From CAZADA01 sp964483775 (GTDB lineage: Bacteria; Pseudomonadota; Alphaproteobacteria; Caulobacterales; Maricaulaceae): a stretch of 64,000 bases of DNA. The translations under genes were made by a program, and so were the position numbers. Below the pieces are notes generated by a model, which was not told where the DNA came from, ran no database searches, and worked only from the letters and a program-made list of their open reading frames with translations. The stretch is from assembly GCA_964483775.1 (NCBI GenBank), contig CAZADA010000002.1, positions 1-64,000 of the forward strand, given 5' to 3'. The first letter of the stretch is position 1. Each line of letters begins with the position of its first letter. This document shows, piece by piece, positions 25,169-32,529 of the stretch.

Positions 25169-28100
25169 TTACAGCGCCAACACCTCACAGTGCGGCGCCA
25201 CTTGTCGTAAGGTTTCGCACAAGGCCGACGCTTCCGCCCATGTTGGGACCACACCCAGCACCAGCTCCCCACCCTGGGCCGGCGCGTCGATCAACTCGAG
25301 CACGCGCAGCGGCCGAACCAAGTCGCCGAAGCGAGAAAGTGCGAGCAAAAGTGTCGCATCGCGGCCAAAATCGCTTTCGAAAACACCGAGCGAAATCGCA
25401 TAGCCGTCCCAGGAGGAGGGCGAACCGCGCCGCACCCGATCCCAGTGCCATTGATCAACCTCCGCCAAATGCGGCGACAGCTGCGGCGTCACGGGCAAGT
25501 CTGCATCGGCCAGACCCAAGTCGCGAATGATGATCTGCCGCGCCTCACGCACGCGGAAGAAACTCAACTGATCAGAGCGCCAGCCCCGATCGACCATCGT
25601 CTCCGGCTCAATCCCAATGCGATAAGAGCCCACCGGCAGGTCTGAGAGCACAAAGACGCCGTCCGCCGAGGTGCGCGCCTCGGCCTTCACCGCGCCGTCC
25701 TCGTCCCAGGCGAGCACCCGTACGCCAGCCAAACTGCGCACGCCGGCTTGGGAGCGCAGTTGAACCGCCCCCTCAATCTCACTGGTGGGCACCATGGCGA
25801 TGGTCAGGTCTTGGATCGCGCCAGGGCGGGGCAGGACCGACACCGAAGAGTCGCGCACAGCCAAGAAGGGATCGGGCACGCTGCCAAGGTCGAGCACAAC
25901 GTCGGTGCGCCGGAACACTGGCAGCCGATCGATGAACGCCACGCCGCGACCGTCGCTCACCGCGCGCCGGTTGACCTGCGCGGCTTCGACGCGGATGTCC
26001 TCGAGCGGAATATCGCCTTCATTATAGACGCCGTCATTGTTGACGTCCTCAAACACACGAACCGATGTGGCCCCAAACCCCGTGGCGCGCGTGCTTGAAA
26101 TGCGAGGGCGATCGTCGTGCGGCTCAAGGCCCAGCGACAGTCGCGCGTCCATAATCGCCTGATATGAGCCGTCATCAGACACCCGCACGCGAGGGCCGAG
26201 CGTCACCAGTCCCGTCGTCAAGTCCGCGCGCACTTCGCCGCTTGTCTCGCCGGCGACCAGCGAGTGCTCCAGTGACGTGTTGAACGACAAGGAACGAGAA
26301 TGGCGGTAACGCGCGTTCAAATCCGTGGAGAGCAGTTCGCCGCTGTCGAGGTCGGCGTCCAAGCGTGCGCGCGCCAGCAAACGTCGAACGTTGAACGTCG
26401 CGCCGAACTGACCGGTGAGCGCGTTGGGGGTTTCAGCGTCCGGCGCACTGGCCCACGCAACGGCGGTATCCAACAAGGCCGGTCCGATGCGCGTGCTCAC
26501 ACGTGATGAAGCAGTGCCGCGCTCAATCCCGCCCAGCGTCGAATGCCCCGCGCCAAACTGGTAGGAAATCCGCGGCAGCAAGGGCGCATCGAACCCGCCG
26601 GCCAGCGAAACATCGAGCCGCTCCCCGTTCAGCACATCCTCGCCGCCGTTTTGCGAAAAGGCGTCGTAGGCCTGCGCGGCCAACCGAATATTCTGCGCCA
26701 AAGCCGAAAACGACGCGCTGGACTGTACGGCCTGTCCACCGCCGAGATCCTGACGAGCCAATGCGCGAAACACAGCTTTGCCCCACCCAGCAGTCAGGCC
26801 GGCGATCACATGGTTGTGCCGTTCGCCATCGGCGAGGAAACTGTCAAAGCCCAAGTCAGCGCCCAAAGCGCGCCCGAGCGCCAACCGCCCCGACCCTGTG
26901 ACGCGCACGCCGCCCGCCCCGTCCAATCCGGTCGAGACCGCCGAACCCAAAAAGCTCTCGCCCTGTTGGGCCACAGCCAGGTCATAGGTCAGACGGTTGC
27001 CAGCCAAGGTGGGGTCGACCTGGATGATCTCGGTCTCTTCGCGGACCTGCCCTTGCAAGCCATAAAGCACCGTGCGGAACTCATTTGTGCCCGCAAACAA
27101 GGGAATGTCGCGAAAGGCGTATTGGCCGTCATCGCCGACCGTCGCCGACGCGATCAGCACATTGTTCTGATAAAGCTCGACGTCCCAACCGGGCTGCACA
27201 TCGCCCACAATATCCGTGGCGCCGAAACCCGTGGCTTGGTCGAGGGAGCGATTGGTGACGCTAATCCCGCGTTGCGCCCCCGCGCCCGGCGAGAAGGGCA
27301 GGCTGAGCGGTTGCGTATCGCCAAGTTCAAAGGCCGTCGCGTCGAGGGGGCCGAGCAGGCCGCCCTCGGGCGAGCCGCGTGACAATGTTGCGCGACGCTG
27401 GCGCACTGGGTTCGAGGCGTCGCCCGACACAAACAGATTGCCGGTCATGTTGGCGATGTCGCCGCTCGCCAGCACCGATTGGCTGTAGCGGGTCTGCACC
27501 TTTCCGCCTGCGGGCTGCTCAACCACCAACGACGTCTGGACATCCGCAACCGGCGCTCGGGCCAGAGCATAAGGAAACGCTTCAAGCGGGAAAGCTGGCT
27601 CGCCCGCCCCCCGTCGGTCGCCCGCAGTGCGATTCTGCCGACGCAGCTGCTCGATGATGGGCAAGGGCCGGGTGGGGTTGAGGCGGATGATCAATTGACC
27701 AAAGTCGATGGCGATGTCGGTCTCAAGCCATTCGGCCATCACCGCGCTGTCGAGCACCACATCCACGCCGTCGCTGGAGATCGCGTCCTCGGTCAGACGC
27801 CAGGCCCGATCCCCCGCCCTCGCGGTGCGCTCGGCGACGTTGAGGCTCACCTCATTGTCTTCAACAAACGCCCACCCCGTGGCGACGCCCGCTTCAGGGT
27901 CCACCTCAATGGCGAGGTAGAGCGCGGCCACAAACCCCGCCACCGGGAGCATGAGCCGGTCGCCCTTTTTGTAGCCCAGCACGGGCTCGTCCAGGGTGTA
28001 GCGGTCAATGCGCACTTGGAAGACGAGGAGCTCGCCATCGGCGATGGCGGCGGCGGCGTCCACCTCCCGCCGGATGCCATAATGCGGCTCAAGGCGGGTC

Positions 28101-28258
28101 AAAAACTCGAGCGCCAGGGCGTTGAGCTGACGATCAGATCCCTGTGGCGGGGTTGCCGTCGCCGCCAAAACCAGCTCGTCCTGGGCGTAAACGGCCCCGA
28201 GGGGCAGGGCCGAAAGAGCCCCTGTCGCCATCGCCTGCAAGAGAAAAAAGCTGCGCAC
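25169..28258 (-). CDS. Usher-like outer-membrane protein with C-terminal SPOR-like domain
   Basis: About 1030 residues. GTG 28258 gives a signal peptide (FFLLQAMATGALSALPLGAVYAQ region); TTG 28291 is an in-frame alternative. After a globular N-terminal domain, a long beta-strand-rich region contains GWDVELYQNNVLIASATVG and YAFRDIPLFAGTNEFRTVLYG, typical of usher-type proteins seen with DUF4402 subunits. Later come an EF-hand-like loop DVNNDGVYNEGD, a carboxypeptidase-regulatory-like domain, and a final 75 residues that match a SPOR fold (YAISLGVFESD ... LVLGVVPTWAEASALC). SPOR domains bind septal denuded peptidoglycan. It likely assembles the DUF4402 fibre; a SPOR tail on such a protein is unusual. 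The gene is convergent with none and lies upstream of the subunit operon on the same strand. Confidence 0.75.
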   Translation of the reverse strand: MRSFFLLQAMATGALSALPLGAVYAQDELVLAATATPPQGSDRQLNALALEFLTRLEPHYGIRREVDAAAAIADGELLVFQVRIDRYTLDEPVLGYKKGDRLMLPVAGFVAALYLAIEVDPEAGVATGWAFVEDNEVSLNVAERTARAGDRAWRLTEDAISSDGVDVVLDSAVMAEWLETDIAIDFGQLIIRLNPTRPLPIIEQLRRQNRTAGDRRGAGEPAFPLEAFPYALARAPVADVQTSLVVEQPAGGKVQTRYSQSVLASGDIANMTGNLFVSGDASNPVRQRRATLSRGSPEGGLLGPLDATAFELGDTQPLSLPFSPGAGAQRGISVTNRSLDQATGFGATDIVGDVQPGWDVELYQNNVLIASATVGDDGQYAFRDIPLFAGTNEFRTVLYGLQGQVREETEIIQVDPTLAGNRLTYDLAVAQQGESFLGSAVSTGLDGAGGVRVTGSGRLALGRALGADLGFDSFLADGERHNHVIAGLTAGWGKAVFRALARQDLGGGQAVQSSASFSALAQNIRLAAQAYDAFSQNGGEDVLNGERLDVSLAGGFDAPLLPRISYQFGAGHSTLGGIERGTASSRVSTRIGPALLDTAVAWASAPDAETPNALTGQFGATFNVRRLLARARLDADLDSGELLSTDLNARYRHSRSLSFNTSLEHSLVAGETSGEVRADLTTGLVTLGPRVRVSDDGSYQAIMDARLSLGLEPHDDRPRISSTRATGFGATSVRVFEDVNNDGVYNEGDIPLEDIRVEAAQVNRRAVSDGRGVAFIDRLPVFRRTDVVLDLGSVPDPFLAVRDSSVSVLPRPGAIQDLTIAMVPTSEIEGAVQLRSQAGVRSLAGVRVLAWDEDGAVKAEARTSADGVFVLSDLPVGSYRIGIEPETMVDRGWRSDQLSFFRVREARQIIIRDLGLADADLPVTPQLSPHLAEVDQWHWDRVRRGSPSSWDGYAISLGVFESDFGRDATLLLALSRFGDLVRPLRVLELIDAPAQGGELVLGVVPTWAEASALCETLRQVAPHCEVLAL

Positions 28259-28301
28259 CGTCGAACCGCCCCCATGGCGAGAGTGTGTCAAAACCGTGGC
28301 C

Positions 28302-28364
28302 TTAACAAAGAAGAAGCTTGTTAATGCTCAGTTGAAGCGCAGCGACTAACCCCGTGTTCACCAT
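28302..28364 (-). CDS. Possible 20-residue leader peptide before the usher-like gene
   Basis: A short frame MVNTGLVAALQLSINKLLLC starts at ATG 28364 behind GGTGCTCGTT, and stops 43 bases before the usher-like start. The 13 bases GGTGCTCGTTATG are identical to the ribosome-site/start of the major DUF4402 gene. It could be a translated leader or chance; there is no other coding evidence. Confidence 0.2.
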   Translation of the reverse strand: MVNTGLVAALQLSINKLLLC

Positions 28365-28385
28365 AACGAGCACCCACCGCGTTTG

Positions 28386-29504
28386 ATGTTCGTCATTGAG
28401 ATCTTGTCCGCGACAGCCCGTTTTGGCGCTGGTCGAAACCAAACCCGCCCGCGCGTCGGTGGCCGCGGCGTGGGTGGGCGCACGTGCGTGCGCGCGTTGG
28501 TGATGTTGGCGCTGACGGCGAGCCTGGGCGCGTGCGCGCTGTTCCGCGCCGATCCAGACGAGGCGCCGTTCGAAGCGCCATCGCCAGGGCCCTTGGCGGC
28601 CGCCGGCGTTCTCCAGCGCACCGGCCAACCGGGCGCGGCCCAACCACGCGCGGGCGACACGGCGACCAACCCCGCCGCGCAGCAGGCCCCAGGTGAAGTG
28701 CTGGAAGACATTGCCGACCTTCAGGCGGAACTCGCCCGGATCCGCCCTGGGGTGGATCGCCTGCTCGCCATTGAAAGCGACATCCGCATTCTGCTCGATC
28801 AGTTGGCCGCGATCACCGAGCTTGATACCAGCGATTTCGCGGGATCCCCGGCCGCCAACTCGCCCCTCCAGCCGCTGACACCCAACCTGCCCACGCCGCA
28901 AGCGCCAACGGCTGCTGCGAGCCCAAGCCCGCTGTCGTCCCAAACGCCCAGTGCGATTGACGCGCCCAGCTTGCCCCAACTGGGCGCCCCGCCCCAGCCG
29001 GCTGACAGCCCCCCGCCAGTGATGGCGCAAAGCCTGGCGCCGCTTAGCCCCAACGCGCCGGTCATCACCGCGTCCAGCGCCGCGCCGCGCGATCCGCCAA
29101 TCTCAACGCCGATCGCGACGTCAACCGGGCCGCCGACGCCGCAGGCGACAGCGCCGACCGTCGCGCCCGGGCCAACACCCGCGCCGGCGCCCACGCCCGG
29201 GCCAACACCGCCCAACGCAGCGCCAGCACCGGCGCCCGCACAGCCTGCGCTCGCGCCGGGCTTTTACGCGCATCTGGCGTCCTATCGTTCCGACGTCGCC
29301 GCGCGCGAGGGGTGGGCGCAGCTGCGCGCCCGCCACAATGATGTGCTGCAATTTTATCAGCCGGTGATGCGCGTGACCGATCTCGGCGAGCGGGGAGTCT
29401 ATCACCGCCTGATGGTGGGGCCGATTGGTGATCGCGAAGCGGCGAACTTCTTGTGCGAGCGGCTCAAGGCGAGCGACGCCTATTGCTCGGTGCTGGGCGG
29501 CTAA
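28386..29504 (+). CDS. SPOR-domain lipoprotein with Pro/Ala-rich linker
   Basis: Up to 372 residues. A lipobox LGAC puts the lipidated Cys near residue 50; the hydrophobic stretch before it (RALVMLALTASLGAC) suggests that a GTG at 28470 or 28488 may be the true start, since 48 residues is long for a signal peptide. After a short helical part (about 105-145) comes a Pro/Ala/Ser/Thr-rich linker of about 150 residues and a C-terminal SPOR domain (FYAHLASYRSD ... YHRLMVGPIGDREAANFLC). It is divergent from the usher-like gene, whose own SPOR-like tail resembles this one, including both Cys positions. Likely an outer-membrane lipoprotein that reaches septal peptidoglycan. Confidence 0.78.
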   Translation: MFVIEILSATARFGAGRNQTRPRVGGRGVGGRTCVRALVMLALTASLGACALFRADPDEAPFEAPSPGPLAAAGVLQRTGQPGAAQPRAGDTATNPAAQQAPGEVLEDIADLQAELARIRPGVDRLLAIESDIRILLDQLAAITELDTSDFAGSPAANSPLQPLTPNLPTPQAPTAAASPSPLSSQTPSAIDAPSLPQLGAPPQPADSPPPVMAQSLAPLSPNAPVITASSAAPRDPPISTPIATSTGPPTPQATAPTVAPGPTPAPAPTPGPTPPNAAPAPAPAQPALAPGFYAHLASYRSDVAAREGWAQLRARHNDVLQFYQPVMRVTDLGERGVYHRLMVGPIGDREAANFLCERLKASDAYCSVLGG

Positions 29505-29583
29505 GCGCGCCCTCTGTTTGCAACCGCCTGCTCACGCGATCAACGCGTCCGCATCCACACCCGGAAGCGGTCCCATCAACACG

Positions 29584-31056
29584 CTAGACGGCGTCCAGCG
29601 CGGCCGCCTCGCTCGGCCTGGGCTGAGCAAGGTGCGGCGGCAGGGCGGTGGCCCAGTCGGCGACGGCTTCAAGGTCGTAGAACCGGCACGCTTCCATCAA
29701 CAAGCGCGCTTCCACCCACATGTCGCCATCCACAATCGGCATAAACAGGTCGGCGATGTTGTCGATTCCCAGATAGGTGCGCACGCCCGCCTCGCGCATT
29801 TTGACGTAGGGCGCGATGGAGTTGTGTAACGGAGCGCTCATCGGCAACTGCTTCATGCTTAAGGCAGCCGATGGGCAAATGATGATGCCCACATCAGCTT
29901 CTTTGATGAGGCTAATGACGCGGTCTTGCTCGCTTTCATCTTTGGCCGCCAACGAGATCGCGTGCACGCCATAGACGCGCCCCTGCAGGCCGTGCTCAAT
30001 CGTCTTCAGGCACAACAGTTCGGTTTCGTGTTGAAACGGATTGTTCTCCTGATCGACGTGAACCTCCACGCACTTGCCGAGCTCCTTGGCCGTTTCCATG
30101 ATGATGTCGTAGTGCGTTTCTTCACGGGGGCGGTCGCGCGAGGGGAGGCCGCCGCAGAAATCGGCAAGCCTGCAGGCTTCGACGTATTGCCGACGCGAGT
30201 CTTCATCGATCACGCCCTGCAGCGGTTGCACGCCAATCTCAAAGTGGATCCGGCCGGCGTAACGTTCCTTGACTTCAAGGGCGGCTTGGATGGGCAACAG
30301 ATTGACGGTGCTATCGGCGTCGACCATCGTGCGGCAATACGCAGCGCCCTGATCAATCACGCCCTCAAGCGCCCGAGAGATCCGCTGCACCAAATCTTCG
30401 TGCGTGTAGTTGGTCTTCAAGTGGCGATACAGCTCCCACTTCTTTTCCATGTCGGCAAAGCCAAGCGCTAGATTCTCCGGTGAGATCAGGTAAGCTTTGT
30501 CGAAATGGCCGTGATGGTTGGCGAAACCACCACGCTCGCGCACCAACTCCATGAAGGCCGAGCGCAAGTCCCACGGCTGTTCCTCCGAGCGCCGCGCATA
30601 GCTGTAGGTGCCGCGCGCCAGGTCATCGAGGATGTGTTCGATGGTCTCCTTGGCGACCTCTCGGTCGGTGATCAGCGGCGCGCCTTGGGCGATGGCCAGC
30701 GAACGGATGCGCTTGGCGTCCGAGGATTCATCATAGTCGGGGTCGCCCGTCAGAATGTTGATCACAAAGTCGATGGCGCCGGAGGTGATCAGGTCTTCGA
30801 TGTTGGGCCGATCCCCGCTGGAGATCTTATAGGCCAATTGGGACTCGATGCCGTTTTCGCTGAAGAAGGCGTGCGTGCCGGGCGTGGCGTAGAACTCGAT
30901 CCCCGAATTGGCCAACCGCCGGCAGGCTTCCAGCATGTCTTGTTTGTCTGCCCGGCTGCCCGCGCTGATGAGCAGCGTCTTGCGGTCGCTGTGTGACAAC
31001 AGCTTCAGGTTGAAGCCAATCAAATCGATCTTTGTAATAATGTCGCGGCTGACCAT
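29584..31056 (-). CDS. MGS-like domain fused to a cytosine deaminase-type amidohydrolase
   Basis: A 490-residue fusion. Residues about 24-145 form an MGS-like Rossmann domain (KTLLISAGSRADKQDMLEAC, FYATPGTHAFF, DFVINI), as in methylglyoxal synthase and the CarB regulatory end. From about 160 an amidohydrolase barrel follows: HHGHFDKAY gives an HxH metal pair (His182, His184), EVHVDQEN gives His333, GVHAIS gives His365 and GIDNIAD gives Asp432. The proton-shuttle Glu of deaminases (HxDE) is Gln336 here, with Glu337 next to it, so deamination is uncertain. The MGS-like part probably binds a phosphorylated effector. The next gene downstream on this strand, after 79 bases, is none; the methyltransferase gene precedes it on the same strand. 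Confidence 0.8.
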   Translation of the reverse strand: MVSRDIITKIDLIGFNLKLLSHSDRKTLLISAGSRADKQDMLEACRRLANSGIEFYATPGTHAFFSENGIESQLAYKISSGDRPNIEDLITSGAIDFVINILTGDPDYDESSDAKRIRSLAIAQGAPLITDREVAKETIEHILDDLARGTYSYARRSEEQPWDLRSAFMELVRERGGFANHHGHFDKAYLISPENLALGFADMEKKWELYRHLKTNYTHEDLVQRISRALEGVIDQGAAYCRTMVDADSTVNLLPIQAALEVKERYAGRIHFEIGVQPLQGVIDEDSRRQYVEACRLADFCGGLPSRDRPREETHYDIIMETAKELGKCVEVHVDQENNPFQHETELLCLKTIEHGLQGRVYGVHAISLAAKDESEQDRVISLIKEADVGIIICPSAALSMKQLPMSAPLHNSIAPYVKMREAGVRTYLGIDNIADLFMPIVDGDMWVEARLLMEACRFYDLEAVADWATALPPHLAQPRPSEAAALDAV

Positions 31057-31070
31057 AACCTACCCCAGTG

Positions 31071-31106
31071 TTCTGGCCAGCACGTGCCCGCGCTGGCCCG
31101 CCAGAA
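31071..31106 (-). other. Inverted repeats in the leader of the MGS-amidohydrolase gene
   Basis: GGCCAGC (31075-31081) pairs with GCTGGCC (31092-31098), and outer TTCTGG (31071-31076) can alternatively pair with CCAGAA (31101-31106). The structure lies 15-50 bases upstream of the start codon and may fold in the mRNA leader; function is unproven. Confidence 0.35.
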
Positions 31107-31205
31107 TCAAAGCAAATTGCGGCAACCTACCTGATTTCGTCGCATGTCCAAACAGATTCCAACGCCCGCCTGCAGCCGCCGGAGGATGACGTGAAATCCC
31201 AGCGC

Positions 31206-32075
31206 TTAGGTCGAAATCAGGTCGCGTAACGGGGCGCGTCGCACGTCGTCTTTGGGGCGCGACACATACAATTCGGCGTGCAACTGGCCCAGCGCCTCAC
31301 GCCCCGTCGGATCAATGCCGAGGCTGCGCAAATGCCCCAGCACTTCGCGCTGCTCGCCGTCATCGGCAAAACGACGTTGCACAAAGGTGATCCGATCCAG
31401 CTTTTCGGTCGCATAGCCCCAGTCGCTGAGCGCATCGGCTACAGCGTCAAACGGAAACATGCGCAACACAAAGTGGGCCATCCATGGCGCCTCGCCCTTG
31501 GTGACGGCCGGTAACAGCGCCTCAAAACTGCGCTCGGTGACATAGCCAACACACCCGGTCGACACCACCAGGTCCACACCCGCCAAGACATCGATCGCCG
31601 TGGTCGGCAACGGTTCGTGCTCCAGATTGCCGACAACGCCGTGGTCAAGCAAACCCGCCGCCTGACCATAGCCAACAGCGTTCGCGGCCGCATCAAGGCC
31701 AACCACCGTGACGGGTCGACGGCGCGGCAAGTCGGCGAAAAACTGCTGATCGCGAGTGATGACAGCGCGCGTCGAGGCCGCCGCAACGTCGTCGCGCGCC
31801 CAATGCGCATAAAGCGCGCTCAGGCCGACATCGTGCTTGAGCATCGCGGCGTTCACACCATACGAGCATCCAACGTCCAGCACCGAGAGGGGGCGGGCCC
31901 GCTGCTCTTCAAGTGCGGCCATGAGGGCGGTGAACACCGGCGCCGCCATGGCCGGGATGACGTAATCCAGCTTCGACAGTTCTCGGAAGTAAGCGCGCGG
32001 GTCGGTGCGATCGTAGATGTGACCCATCTCGGCCTTGGCTTCGTTGATCTCATCAAAATGGATTTCCTCGGCCAT
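31206..32075 (-). CDS. Class I SAM-dependent methyltransferase
   Basis: A 289-residue protein starting at ATG 32075 behind a GAGGAG-type site; an upstream open stretch to 32270 looks non-coding. The SAM-binding motif I is LDVGCSYGVNA (about 67-77), followed by a VVGLDAAANAVGYG acidic-loop region and DLVVSTGCVGYVTE at motif IV. The opening sequence HIYDRTDPRAYFRELSKLDY is typical of small-molecule methyltransferases. The substrate cannot be deduced. It precedes the MGS-amidohydrolase gene on the same strand with a 149-base gap, so the two may be cotranscribed. Confidence 0.78.
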   Translation of the reverse strand: MAEEIHFDEINEAKAEMGHIYDRTDPRAYFRELSKLDYVIPAMAAPVFTALMAALEEQRARPLSVLDVGCSYGVNAAMLKHDVGLSALYAHWARDDVAAASTRAVITRDQQFFADLPRRRPVTVVGLDAAANAVGYGQAAGLLDHGVVGNLEHEPLPTTAIDVLAGVDLVVSTGCVGYVTERSFEALLPAVTKGEAPWMAHFVLRMFPFDAVADALSDWGYATEKLDRITFVQRRFADDGEQREVLGHLRSLGIDPTGREALGQLHAELYVSRPKDDVRRAPLRDLIST

Positions 32076-32529
32076 GGCTTGAGCTCCTCGAGTTAGCGGA
32101 TACGAGGAGCGCCGCCACCAAAGCCTGGCTCCACGCGTCATTGCGGCACTGCAGCATAGCGACGGATAAAGTATTGGGCAAGGTCGCGCACCGATTTTTC
32201 TGGATTCTGAGCGGCGTAACAGCATTGGTTTATGTTTAGCGCCAGATTGAAGTGTAGTTGTGATCTCCATTTGTGCGCCGCAATAATTTTTAATGCAGAT
32301 GCGATTTGTACTCTCCAGTCGCGACTTTGTGCCAATGAGTCGTCAAGTCCGGGTTGGATTTTTAAGGATTACCTGTCTGGGTGCGCGCTGCGGACGTGAC
32401 GAACTGGCGTGCAGCGATGGGGACGGGGCGTGGGATCTGGGTAATCCCCTTGGACTGCGGGCCCAAGCCCGGCTAACACGGGCGAGCGGCGCATGGCGCT
32501 AAATGCAGCAACCAGCCGAGGCGAGGAGC
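32076..32529. other. Lower-GC intergenic stretch with a possible gene remnant
   Basis: This roughly 450-base gap separates the divergent methyltransferase and dehydrogenase genes and is visibly more AT-rich than its neighbours (about 32150-32380). On the reverse strand, 32138-32335 is open for 65 residues (TTG start, ending RDLAQYFIRRYAAVPQ); the sequence reads like a plausible protein end, so it may be a small gene or a remnant, but no family is recognised. The rest presumably holds both promoters; none is clear. Confidence 0.3.

Noticed and set aside
26543..27382. Forward frame inside the usher-like gene
   Set aside because: Opposite strand of a convincing gene; no start signal or family pattern.
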